DNA of 64,000 nucleotides from Streptomyces sedi (GCF_006335015.1 NZ_VDGT01000014.1:62001-126000), one strand, 5' to 3'; shown: positions 1 through 7,842, counted from the stretch's first letter. Notes: generated by a model not told the origin, from the sequence alone. A program made the numbers and translations.

Positions 1-2
1 CG

Positions 3-785
3 GTGGCCGGCACGCTCACCCGCGAGACCCCGTCCGAGGCTGCCGACGGCGGCCCGGCCGTCCTGGAGGCCGTCGCCGACGCGTGCCAGGCGCTGGGCTC
101 CTGGCTCATGGGCTTCGGCGTGATACTGCTGCTGGCCCTCGGCCGCCGCGCCTACCGGGACGCCGGCGCGCGCCGCACCATCGGCATCCTGTGGGACGTC
201 GGCACGTTCTGGCCCAGGGCCGCGCACCCGTTCGCACCGCCGTGCTACGCCGAGCGCGCGGTGCCGGACCTGTCCTGGCGCATGGGCACCTGGATCGACA
301 CCACCGGCGGGCGACTGGTCATCTCCGGTCACTCCCAGGGCAGCGTGCTCGCCGCGGCGGCGGTCTGGCAGCTGGACGCCGCGACGCGCAGCCGCATCGC
401 GCTGCTGACCCACGGTTCACCGCTGGAACGGCTCTACGGGCGGTGGTTCCCCGCCTACTTCGGCCCGCAGGCGCTGCGCGCGCTCCACGGGGACGTGCCG
501 TGCTGGCGGAACCTGTGGCGCGAGACCGACCCCATCGGGGGGCGGGTCCGCGTCGCGGAGGGCGAAGAGACGGCGGTGGACCGGCCGGCGCTGGCCGACC
601 CGATGCACTACGGCCGGAATCTGCGCTCGCCGCTGCCGGAGCCGATCCTCGGCCACGGGGACTACGCGGCGGACCCCGCGTTCGCTGAGGAACGCGCCGC
701 GCTGATGCGGCGCCTGCCGCTGGGCACGGCGCCGCTGCCGGCGCAGTCCGCCGGGCCTCTGGAATCGGCGCCGACGGAGCGGTGA
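3..785 (+). CDS. alpha/beta-hydrolase-fold membrane protein, 3' part (5' end outside window)
   Basis: The reading frame is open to the window edge, so only the C-terminal 260 or so residues are seen and the true start lies upstream. A hydrophobic stretch (about residues 30-46, GSWLMGFGVILLLALG) looks like a membrane segment. It is followed by a lipase/esterase-type nucleophile elbow GHSQGS (about 109-114), which marks the alpha/beta-hydrolase fold with Ser as nucleophile. A later HGDY could supply the His. Substrate is unknown. It ends at 785, just before an intergenic repeat block, and is convergent with the next gene. The hydrolase fold is fairly secure; catalytic activity and the length of the missing N-terminus are not. 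Confidence 0.7.
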   Translation: MAGTLTRETPSEAADGGPAVLEAVADACQALGSWLMGFGVILLLALGRRAYRDAGARRTIGILWDVGTFWPRAAHPFAPPCYAERAVPDLSWRMGTWIDTTGGRLVISGHSQGSVLAAAAVWQLDAATRSRIALLTHGSPLERLYGRWFPAYFGPQALRALHGDVPCWRNLWRETDPIGGRVRVAEGEETAVDRPALADPMHYGRNLRSPLPEPILGHGDYAADPAFAEERAALMRRLPLGTAPLPAQSAGPLESAPTER

Positions 786-1106
786 CCTTGCCGGTCGGGG
801 TGGGGTGTCGGGTGCGGCCTGGTGGGTGGTTGCTCGCGCAGTTCCTCGCGCCCCTGGTGGTGGTGGGCGTGTTCGTTGAGGTGCGGGTTCACGCTGGGCC
901 GGTGACGGCCTGAGGGGCGCGGGGAACTGCGCGGTGCATTTGTGGCGGGGGTTGGTCGACTACTGACCTTGCCGGTCGGGGTGGGTTGTCGTCCGCGGTC
1001 TGGTGTGTGGTTGCTCGCGCAGTTCCCCGCGCCCCTTCACCGGCGGTGGGCGGCTTGAGGGGGCGCGGGGAACTGCGCGGTGCATTCGTGGCGGGGGGCA
1101 GGCGGC
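783..1106. repeat. duplicated composite palindromic repeat filling the 786-1148 intergenic gap
   Basis: This gap of about 360 bases holds no gene. It contains two copies of one composite unit, starting with GACCTTGCCGGTCGGGGT at 784 and 965 (181 bases apart). Each unit carries a minus-oriented copy of the dispersed element (core about 829-855 and 1010-1036) and a plus-oriented copy (about 911-939 and 1055-1085). The core is GCGCGGGGAACTGCGCG. The facing copies could fold into long hairpins between the two convergent genes. The second unit is about 35 bases shorter in its middle. The same core recurs at 31.35, 38.2-38.4, 62.8 and 62.9 kb. Confidence 0.85.
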
Positions 1107-1148
1107 CACGGTTCCGCACCGGCAAGGTGGGTGGTCGGGCGGGGGCCG

Positions 1149-3569
1149 TCAGGGCAGGGGCGGCAGGTCCTGCGGGTGGAGGACGGTGAGTTCCTCCGTG
1201 CTGGGGTCGGGCAGCCGCGCCACGCGCCCCGCGTGGCGTTCCACCATCGCCTCGAACGTCTGCCGCGCCGTGCGCCCGTTGCCGAAGCTGGGGCCCCGGT
1301 CCATCGCCGTGAAGTGCTTCACCAGCGCGTCCTCGGTGCCCTCGCCCAGGTCGTACTCGTGCTCGCCGGACTGCTGGCGGACGATGTTCAGCAGCTCCTC
1401 GGGCGCGTAGTCGCCGAAGGCGATCGTGCGCGAGAAGCGGGAGGCGACACCCGGGTTGGTGGCCAGGAAGCGGGCCATCTCCTCGGTGTAGCCGGCGACG
1501 ATCACCACCACCGCCTCGCGGTGGTCCTCCATGAGCTTGACCAGTGTGTCGATGGCCTCCCTGCCGAAGTCGCGGCCACCGTCCTCGGGGGAGAGCGCGT
1601 ACGCCTCGTCGATGAACAGCACCCCGCCGCGCGCCCGTTCGAAGACCTCCTGGGTGCGGATCGCGGTGGAGCCGATGTGCTCGCCCACCAGGTCGACGCG
1701 GGAGACCTCCACCAGGTGGCCGCGTTCCAGCACCCCGAGGGAGGCCAGGATCTCGCCGTAGAGGCGGGCCACCGTGGTCTTGCCGGTGCCGGGGGAGCCG
1801 GTGAAGACCAGGTGGCGGCGGACGGAGGCGGCCTTGAGGCCGGCGGCCACCCGGCGGCGGCCCACCTCGATCATGTCGATCAGCGCCCGCACCTCGCGCT
1901 TGACGCTGTGCAGCCCGACGAGGTCGTCCAGCTCGGCCAACACCGTTTCGGAGGGTCGGTGTTCGGCGGGCTCCTCGCCCGCGGCTTCCGCGGACCCGGC
2001 GGGGGCCGCCGGCTTCGCGGCGGGCCGCGCGGGCGGCGGGACGGGCGCGGCGCTCTCCGTCGCCCTGGCCGGCGCGGGCGCCGGCTCCGCGCCGGGCGCC
2101 ACCGCCTCGTCGCTGTGGCAGTCGACCACCTCGGGGCCCTCCTGGGCGAAGACATAGCCGCCCCGCGCGCAGCGTTCGGTGCGGCAGCGGTGCAACGTGG
2201 TGCGGCAGCCGTCCAGCACGTGGAAGCCGTAGCCGCCCGAGTCCGTCACCCGGCAGCGGCTGAAGCGGCCCCGGCCGCCCGCCGAGACGTAGACCCCGGC
2301 CTCGGCCGGGCCGATCACGCTGGTGTCGGAGACCTCGGGGTCGGCGCCCTTGGTGACGATCAGGCCGGTCCTGCTGCGTTCGATGGTGCAGCCGGTGACC
2401 GAGCCGCCGCTGCCGGCGTCCCGGAACCAGGCGCCGGTGCCGGCGCCTGAGATCCGGCAGGCGTCCAGCCGCGCGGTGGCGCCGTCGCTGACCGAGACCG
2501 CCGAGCCGCGCACCTCCTCCACCGTGCTGTCCACCACGTCGGCGCGTGACCCGGAGTCCAGCACGAACAGCGCGTCCGGCACCCGGCGCACCGTGCAGGA
2601 CTCCAGCACGACGGTCGCCCCGTCGCTCACCCAGACCGCCGGGTAGTCGCCGGTGGACTCGGCTATCTCGCAGTCGTGCACGTCCGCGTGGGTGCCGGGG
2701 TCCCAGGCGGAGACGCCGTTGCGGCCGAAGCGGGTCACCTCGGTGCGCATCAGCGTCAGCACCGAACGGGACCGCAGGTCCAGGGCGTTCTCCGGGATGT
2801 CGGTCAACCGGCTGTCGGCGAGGGTCAGTACGGCGTCGGTCTCCAGGGTGACCCCGTCGCCGGTGGTCCCCGACACCTGGCACTCCGTCAGGTGGGCGGT
2901 GGCGCGCTCCGCCAGCCGCACCCCGACGCCCTTGATCTGTTCGAGCACGCAGCCGAGCGCGTCCACCGCGCTGCCCTCGCCGGTCACCGAGAGCCCCGCG
3001 CCCGTTGCCCGCTCCACCCGGCAGCGCTCCAGCCGCAGATGGGCCGCGCCGGACACGGCGATGCCCGCCTGGCCGGACTCGGTGACGTGGCACTCCTCGA
3101 AGAGCCCGCCGGCCTGGTCGCTCACGTTGATCCCGACGCCGGTCGCGTTCGAGACCGCGCAGCCGCGCACGGTCGGGCGTGCGCCGGCCCGCACCTCGAC
3201 GCCGGCCGCCGACGCGGTCCGCACCCGCAGCCCCGAGAGCTCGGGGGTGCTGCTCTCCACCAGCACGGCGGGCACGGTGGTGTCCTGGCCCTCCAGGAGT
3301 AGTTCCCGCACGGTAGCCGAGCCGCGCACCGTCAGCGGGACGCCCTCGACGGGGGCGATCCGCGCGGGACCGTCCCGTTCGTCCTGGGGGCCGCGGATGG
3401 TCACCGCCTGCTCGACCACCAGGTTCTCCCGGTAGGTGCCGGGGCCCAGCAGCAGCACGTCGCCGTCGGCGGCGGCGGCCAGGGCCTCGGTGACCGTGGC
3501 GTAGACGGCCGTTCGACGCCGCCAACGTGCAGTTCCGGTGTGCGTCACCTGGACCGAGCCCTTAGCCAT
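1149..3569 (-). CDS. right-handed beta-helix repeat protein fused to a CbbX/SpoVK-type AAA+ ATPase
   Basis: 806 residues from ATG at 3569 (MAKGSVQVTH). Residues about 15-450 are parallel beta-helix (PbH1/NosD-like) turns: repeated short units with alternating G/V/D and phrases such as GVGINVSDQAGG. A Pro/Ala/Glu-rich linker follows (about 460-545). The C-terminal 260 residues are a CbbX/EccA-like AAA+ ATPase with Walker A GSPGTGKTT (about 590), Walker B VLFIDEAYAL and sensor-region GVASRF. AAA+ proteins of this group remodel partner complexes; the beta-helix probably binds a partner or polymer. Substrate is unknown. An upstream in-frame extension (to 3776) exists but crosses the likely promoter, so I prefer the ATG. 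Confidence 0.85.
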   Translation of the reverse strand: MAKGSVQVTHTGTARWRRRTAVYATVTEALAAAADGDVLLLGPGTYRENLVVEQAVTIRGPQDERDGPARIAPVEGVPLTVRGSATVRELLLEGQDTTVPAVLVESSTPELSGLRVRTASAAGVEVRAGARPTVRGCAVSNATGVGINVSDQAGGLFEECHVTESGQAGIAVSGAAHLRLERCRVERATGAGLSVTGEGSAVDALGCVLEQIKGVGVRLAERATAHLTECQVSGTTGDGVTLETDAVLTLADSRLTDIPENALDLRSRSVLTLMRTEVTRFGRNGVSAWDPGTHADVHDCEIAESTGDYPAVWVSDGATVVLESCTVRRVPDALFVLDSGSRADVVDSTVEEVRGSAVSVSDGATARLDACRISGAGTGAWFRDAGSGGSVTGCTIERSRTGLIVTKGADPEVSDTSVIGPAEAGVYVSAGGRGRFSRCRVTDSGGYGFHVLDGCRTTLHRCRTERCARGGYVFAQEGPEVVDCHSDEAVAPGAEPAPAPARATESAAPVPPPARPAAKPAAPAGSAEAAGEEPAEHRPSETVLAELDDLVGLHSVKREVRALIDMIEVGRRRVAAGLKAASVRRHLVFTGSPGTGKTTVARLYGEILASLGVLERGHLVEVSRVDLVGEHIGSTAIRTQEVFERARGGVLFIDEAYALSPEDGGRDFGREAIDTLVKLMEDHREAVVVIVAGYTEEMARFLATNPGVASRFSRTIAFGDYAPEELLNIVRQQSGEHEYDLGEGTEDALVKHFTAMDRGPSFGNGRTARQTFEAMVERHAGRVARLPDPSTEELTVLHPQDLPPLP

Positions 3570-3634
3570 GGACTGATGTGCCCCAACCTCGTGCGAAATC
3601 GAAAGACGCCTCATCGCGCGCGTCCGGCCGCTCC

Positions 3635-3662
3635 ACCGTAGCGCGCCGTGAACCGGACGTAA
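3635..3662 (-). promoter_or_regulatory. candidate promoter for beta-helix/AAA+ gene
   Basis: On the minus strand TTACGT, a 16-base spacer and TACGGT resemble a sigma-70-class promoter. The predicted start of transcription would be about 60 bases upstream of the ATG at 3569. Motif reading only. Confidence 0.3.
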
Positions 3663-3929
3663 TGACAGGCGAGTTCGGACAGGGCGCTGGCCGAACGCCA
3701 GGCGCACGTGCCCCGGCGCGCGGTCACCGCGTCCGAGCGCCCCCACCCTAGTGCCTGGTGGGGGCGGTAGGGGCATCGGACTCCTGGCCGGTCAGCGCCC
3801 TCGCGCGGGGTGGGTGAACGAGGCGCGCCCCGGTTCCGGGGGGGCCGCCTTCCGGCCAGCTGGCGAATCCGGGCGAGCTACCCATCAATTCGTCCTGTGA
3901 AGCGGGGAGTTGGCGCCACTTTTGAGTGA

Positions 3930-3959
3930 TTGCGGCGGCTTGAGAAATGCGCCTAGTTT
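3930..3959 (+). promoter_or_regulatory. candidate promoter for encapsulin shell gene 1
   Basis: TTGCGG, an 18-base spacer and TAGTTT sit in the locally AT-rich patch about 70 bases upstream of the ATG at 4027. No strong ribosome-binding site precedes that ATG. Motif reading only. Confidence 0.35.
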
Positions 3960-4026
3960 CTTGGCCGGCCCTCCTCCCAGGGCATTCAACTGGCCGCCGG
4001 ACAACCGCAGATGGGGCACTTTTCGC

Positions 4027-5463
4027 ATGACAACCTCCCTTGAGGGCGCGCTCGACCCGACGCCCGAGAACCAGGCCGGAACCACGGAGCCGGCGCCTCG
4101 GCTCAGCCTCGACACGGCGGCGGCGCGCAACCTGGCGACGACCACCAAGACCCCGCCGCAGATGCAGGCGATCAGCTCGCGCTGGCTGCTGAAGGTGCTG
4201 CCCTGGACGCAGGTCTCGGGCGGCACGTTCCGGGTCAACCGCCGGCTGACCCACACGCTCGGCAACGGCCGGGTCGAGTTCTACGCCACCGGCTCCGAGA
4301 TCTCCGTCATCCCCGCCGAGCTCACCGAGCTCCCCGGCCTGGCGGGCTTCGACGACCAGGCGACCCTCCAGGCGCTCGCCGAGGCGTGTGTGCAGCGGGA
4401 CTTCGTCCCCGGCGAGGTGCTGCTGCGCGAGGGCGACGCGGCCGACCGCGTGGTGCTGATCGCGCACGGCAAGCTCAGCCGGCGCGGGCGCGGCGCCTAC
4501 GACAACGAGACCGAGTTCGACGTGCTGGCCGACGGCGACTTCTTCGCCGCCGACGCGCTCACCGCCGTCGAGCCCGGCGCCTACCAGAACGGTCTCACCG
4601 CGCTGACCAGCGGCACCGTACTCACCCTCGCCCGCGCCGACTTCGACCGGATCGCCGAGAACTCCGAAGCGCTGACCGCCCACCTGACCGCCGGTCGCTC
4701 CCGGATCCCCGGCCAGCGCAACGCCAGCGGTGAGTCGGAGATCGCGCTGGCCGCGGGCCACGTCGGCGAGCCGTCGCTGCCCGGCACCTTCGCCGACTAC
4801 GAACTGTCGCCGCGCGAGTACGAGTTGAGCGTGGCGCAGACCGTGCTGCGGGTGCACTCCCGGGTCGCGGATCTGTACAACGAGCCGATGAACCAGGTCG
4901 AGGAGCAGCTCCGCCTCACCGTCGAGGCGTTGCGTGAGCGCCAGGAACACGAGCTGGTCAACAACCGGGAGTTCGGCCTGCTACACAACGCCGACCCGCG
5001 CCAGCGGCTGCACACCAGGTCCGGGCCGCCCGGTCCCGACGACATGGACGAGCTGCTGGCCGCCGTCTGGAAGGAGCCCAGCGTCCTGCTGGCGCACCCG
5101 CGCGCCATCGCCGCGTTCGGCCGGGAGTGCAACGCCCGGGGCATCTACCCGGCGCCCGCCGAGTTCGGCGGCCACTCCGTCGCCGCCTGGCGCGGGGTGC
5201 CGCTGCTGCCGTGCGACAAGATCCCGATCAGCAAGACCGGCACCAGTTCGGTGTTGGCGCTGCGCACCGGCATGGAGCGGCAGGGCGTCGTCGGACTGCA
5301 CCGCACCGGAATTCCCGACGAATACCAGCCCAGCCTCTCCGTGCGATTCATGGGCATCAGCGAGCAGGCGATCATTTCCTATCTGGTGAGCGCCTACTAT
5401 TCCGTGGCCGTTCTCGTACCCGACGCGCTCGGCGTTCTCCAGGACGTCGAAATCGGCCACTGA
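4027..5463 (+). CDS. family 2B encapsulin nanocompartment shell protein 1 (EshA-like)
   Basis: 478 residues. The architecture matches EshA-type family 2B encapsulins: an N-terminal arm (about 1-60), the start of the HK97 shell fold (about 60-102, SGGTFRVNRRLTHTLG), an inserted cyclic-nucleotide-binding-like domain (about 103-225), then the rest of the shell fold (about 236-478, including YELSPREYELSVAQ and VAWRGVPLLPCDKIPIS-type text). Family 2B shells assemble into compartments; relatives lie next to 2-methylisoborneol synthase or other terpene cyclases that they load, but none is present here. The inserted domain lacks the usual Arg of the phosphate-binding cassette, so cAMP binding is doubtful. 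The gene is followed by a paralogous shell gene 332 bases downstream in the same direction. The start ATG at 4027 is chosen by homology sense; no strong ribosome site is visible. Confidence 0.88.
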   Translation: MTTSLEGALDPTPENQAGTTEPAPRLSLDTAAARNLATTTKTPPQMQAISSRWLLKVLPWTQVSGGTFRVNRRLTHTLGNGRVEFYATGSEISVIPAELTELPGLAGFDDQATLQALAEACVQRDFVPGEVLLREGDAADRVVLIAHGKLSRRGRGAYDNETEFDVLADGDFFAADALTAVEPGAYQNGLTALTSGTVLTLARADFDRIAENSEALTAHLTAGRSRIPGQRNASGESEIALAAGHVGEPSLPGTFADYELSPREYELSVAQTVLRVHSRVADLYNEPMNQVEEQLRLTVEALRERQEHELVNNREFGLLHNADPRQRLHTRSGPPGPDDMDELLAAVWKEPSVLLAHPRAIAAFGRECNARGIYPAPAEFGGHSVAAWRGVPLLPCDKIPISKTGTSSVLALRTGMERQGVVGLHRTGIPDEYQPSLSVRFMGISEQAIISYLVSAYYSVAVLVPDALGVLQDVEIGH

Positions 5464-5564
5464 GGACCGCCCACCCGCTGGTCACGTCCACTGGTAAGCA
5501 ACCACTGGTCAAGGGAAACACCGCTCGGAACGGGACAGTTCATCCCGCCGGGCGGTGCGGGTGC

Positions 5565-5592
5565 CGCCGCGCGGAAACGGTTCCGCGCGGCG
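5565..5592. terminator. perfect hairpin between the shell genes, possible terminator
   Basis: Arms 5565-5576 and 5581-5592 pair perfectly over 12 bases around the loop ACGG. The arm contains CCGCGCGGAA. It lies about 100 bases after the stop of shell gene 1. There is no U-tract, which is common for actinomycete terminators. It could also be a regulatory structure, since its core resembles the palindromes 110 bases further on. Confidence 0.5.
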
Positions 5593-5701
5593 CGTGGCCA
5601 CCCGCCGGGCGCACGACCGCGCCAGTGCCCGCGTGCGCGCGGCGCCGGGCGCGTGTCGCCGCCCGCCGTTCCCCGCAGGACAGCCGCCGCCGCGCCACCT
5701 C

Positions 5702-5784
5702 CGCCGCGCGGCGGCGGCCCCACCCCGTCCCGCCGCGCGGCGGCGGCCCCACCCCGTCCCGCCGCGCGGCGGCGATCCCCACCC
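5702..5784. repeat. three 29-base tandem repeats, each with a 14-base palindrome
   Basis: Units begin at 5702, 5731 and 5760; the first two are identical and the third diverges after the palindrome. Each starts with CGCCGCGCGGCGGCGGCC and overlaps the perfect palindrome CCGCCGCGCGGCGG. The array stops one base before the ribosome site GAAAGG (5785-5790) of the next shell gene, a position suited to a multi-site operator or leader structure. Confidence 0.8.
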
Positions 5785-5795
5785 GAAAGGCCCCC

Positions 5796-7193
5796 GTGAA
5801 CGCCCCCACCCCGACCGCAGAACCCGAGGCCCGGCAGGCCCCCACCGCACTCGGCACCGAGGCGGCCGGCCGGCTCGCCAGCACCCTCAAGACCCCGCCG
5901 CAGAACCAGGGCACCTCACCGCGCTGGCTGCTGCGGACCCTGCCGTGGGCCGAGGTCTCGGGCGGCACGTTCCGGGTCAACCGCCGGCTGACCCACACGC
6001 TCGGCGACGGCCGCGTCGAGTTCCACGCCACCGGCCCCGACATCCGCGTCATCCCCGCCGAGCTCCGCGAACTCCCGCCGCTCGCGGGCCTGGACGACCC
6101 CGCGACGCTGGCCGCGCTCGCCGACCGCTGCGTCCGGCGCGACCACCGCGCCGGCGAGACCCTCGCCGAGGCGGGCGCGCCCGTCACCGAGGTGCTGCTG
6201 ATCGCCCACGGCAAGGTCCGCCAGTGGGTGCCGGGCGCCTACGACGGCCAGGCCGCCCTCGCCACGCTCGCCGGGGGCGCGTTCGCCGGCGCCCAGGCGC
6301 TCGTCGGCGAGCCCGGGACCTGGCCCCACACCCTGCGCACCACGACCCGCTGCACCGTCCTCGCGCTGCCGCTGGCCGCCGTCGCCGAGGTGGCCGAGAA
6401 CGCCCCCGTGCTCGCCGCCCATCTCGCGCGGGAGGCCGAGCGCCCGAGCCCCGAGGCCAACCGGCGCGGCGAGGCCGACATCGCGCTGGCCGCGGGCCAC
6501 GTCGGCGAGCCGCGGCTGCCCGGCACCTTCGTCGAGTACGAACTGTCCCCGCGCGAGTACGAGTTGAGCGTGGCGCAGACCGTGCTGCGGGTGCACTCCC
6601 GGGTCGCGGATCTGTACAACGAGCCGATGAACCAGGTGGAGGAGCAGCTCCGCCTCACCGTCGACGCCCTGCGGGAACGCCAGGAACACGAACTGGTCAA
6701 CAACCGCGAGTTCGGCCTGCTCCACAACGTCGACCCGCGCCAGCGCCTCTTCACCCGCTCCGGGCCGCCCACCCCCGACGACCTGGACGAACTGGTCACC
6801 CGCCGCCGCGACACCCGCCTGCTGCTGGCTCATCCCCGCACCATCGCGGCGATCGGACGCGCCTGCACGGCGCGCGGCCTCTACCCGGCGACCACCGAGG
6901 TCGACGGCACCCCCGTCCACGCCTGGCGCGGCATCCCCCTGCTGCCCTGCGACAAGATCCCGATCTCCCCGACCAACACCAGCTCCGTGCTGGCCCTCCG
7001 CACCGGCACCGAGCGCCAGGGCGTCGTGGGCCTGCGCCAGACGGGCCTTCCCGACGAACACGAACCGGGCCTGAACGTCCGCTTCATGGGCGTCGACGAG
7101 CACGCCGTGCTCTCCTACCTCGTCAGCGCGTACCACTCCGTGGCCGTGCTGGTCCCCGACGCCCTCGGTGTGCTGGAGGACGTCGAGCTGTGA
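5796..7193 (+). CDS. family 2B encapsulin nanocompartment shell protein 2 (EshA-like)
   Basis: 465 residues from GTG at 5796, chosen because GAAAGG lies 5 bases upstream and the product then aligns end to end with shell protein 1. Same layout: arm, HK97-fold start (about 50-92), cyclic-nucleotide-binding-like insert (about 93-215), HK97-fold remainder. The shell parts are nearly identical to shell 1, even at silent sites over stretches of 50-125 bases, whereas the inserted domain is strongly diverged (for example GGAFAGAQALVGEPGTW against DGDFFAADALTAVEPGAY). Two co-encoded shells suggest a mixed compartment. The inserted domain again lacks the canonical phosphate-binding Arg. It is convergent with the disordered protein gene 49 bases downstream. 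Confidence 0.87.
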   Translation: MNAPTPTAEPEARQAPTALGTEAAGRLASTLKTPPQNQGTSPRWLLRTLPWAEVSGGTFRVNRRLTHTLGDGRVEFHATGPDIRVIPAELRELPPLAGLDDPATLAALADRCVRRDHRAGETLAEAGAPVTEVLLIAHGKVRQWVPGAYDGQAALATLAGGAFAGAQALVGEPGTWPHTLRTTTRCTVLALPLAAVAEVAENAPVLAAHLAREAERPSPEANRRGEADIALAAGHVGEPRLPGTFVEYELSPREYELSVAQTVLRVHSRVADLYNEPMNQVEEQLRLTVDALRERQEHELVNNREFGLLHNVDPRQRLFTRSGPPTPDDLDELVTRRRDTRLLLAHPRTIAAIGRACTARGLYPATTEVDGTPVHAWRGIPLLPCDKIPISPTNTSSVLALRTGTERQGVVGLRQTGLPDEHEPGLNVRFMGVDEHAVLSYLVSAYHSVAVLVPDALGVLEDVEL

Positions 7194-7242
7194 CGTCCCC
7201 CCGGGGCGGTCGCCGTGCTCCCTCGCGTGGTCTCCCCCCGCC

Positions 7243-7842
7243 TCACTCCGACCAGTAGCCGGGCGCCGGCGCCTGCTGCGCCTGCTGCGACTGCGGGTAC
7301 TGCGGGGCACCCGGGTAGCCGCCGGGGCGCGGCGCCGCCGGCCGCATCGGCTGCGGTGCCGGCCGCATCTGCTGCGGCGCGGCCGGCCTCGCCTGCTGCG
7401 GCGAGGGCGCCTGCGGGGCCGCCGGCGCGGGGTAGGGGCGACCGCCCTGCTGGGGCTGCGGGACATACCCGCCGTTCCCCCCGCGGTATCCGCCGGGGGC
7501 GGGGGCGCTGAGCTGCTGCCCGCCGAAGGACTGCCCGCCGAAGGACTGGCCTCCGAACGACTGCCCGCCGCCCACCGGCTGCCTGACGGGCGCCGGCTGG
7601 TGCCCCTGGTAGCCGCCGTGCTGCTGCGGGGGCGGGGCCGAGGCGGCCGACGGAAGGGCCGGCAGGGCGGGCAACGACGACTGGGGCGCGGGGGACTGGT
7701 AGCCCATCGTGTCGTAAGCGGCCGGCACCCGGATGGGAGCGATCTGCGGGGTACCCCGCTCTGCCACCAGCCTGTCGTAGATCGGGGTGTCGGGGAAGGA
7801 AGAGGAGGAGTAGCCACCACCGTAGGGGCGCGGGAGGGTCAT
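7243..7842 (-). CDS. Pro/Gly/Gln-rich disordered protein (probably DUF6643)
   Basis: 199 residues, ATG at 7842. A short conserved-looking N-terminus (about 1-45: PYGGGYSSSSFPDTPIYDRL, then VAERGTPQIAPIRVP) is followed by a low-complexity tail rich in Pro, Gly, Gln and Ala. It includes three tandem SFGGQ units (about 94-108). No signal peptide or membrane segment. I believe this N-terminus is the one called DUF6643 in streptomycetes, of unknown function. It is convergent with shell gene 2 and divergent from the TerD gene (245-base gap). Disordered Pro/Gly-rich segments are how family 2 encapsulin cargo is loaded, so a link with the shells is possible but only inferred. Confidence 0.75.
   Translation of the reverse strand: MTLPRPYGGGYSSSSFPDTPIYDRLVAERGTPQIAPIRVPAAYDTMGYQSPAPQSSLPALPALPSAASAPPPQQHGGYQGHQPAPVRQPVGGGQSFGGQSFGGQSFGGQQLSAPAPGGYRGGNGGYVPQPQQGGRPYPAPAAPQAPSPQQARPAAPQQMRPAPQPMRPAAPRPGGYPGAPQYPQSQQAQQAPAPGYWSE

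Larger units (their letters stand above)
3570..4026. other. divergent promoter region between AAA+ gene and first encapsulin gene
   Basis: About 457 bases without a convincing gene. It contains candidate promoters in both directions (3635-3662 minus; 3930-3959 plus) and a 10-base perfect palindrome GCCAGCTGGC at 3855-3864. The stretch 3885-3960 is visibly more AT-rich than the flanking coding DNA, as expected of a promoter. Short open frames here lack plausible ribosome sites and look like chance. Confidence 0.5.
5464..5795. other. 332-base spacer between the two shell genes
   Basis: No convincing gene. It holds a perfect 12-base-pair hairpin (5565-5592) and a 29-base tandem array of CCGCCGCGCGGCGG palindromes (5702-5784) ending just before the ribosome site of shell gene 2. 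Long open frames through it are a by-product of extreme GC content. Confidence 0.6.

Noticed and set aside
889..3525. Long minus-strand frame of about 878 codons overlapping the beta-helix/AAA+ gene
   Set aside because: It is a frame-shifted shadow: its composition is Arg/Gly/Ala only and the overlapping frame carries intact AAA+ motifs.
4027..7193. Crp-type transcription regulators, because of the cyclic-nucleotide-binding-like domain
   Set aside because: No helix-turn-helix; the remainder of both proteins matches the HK97-fold shell of family 2B encapsulins.
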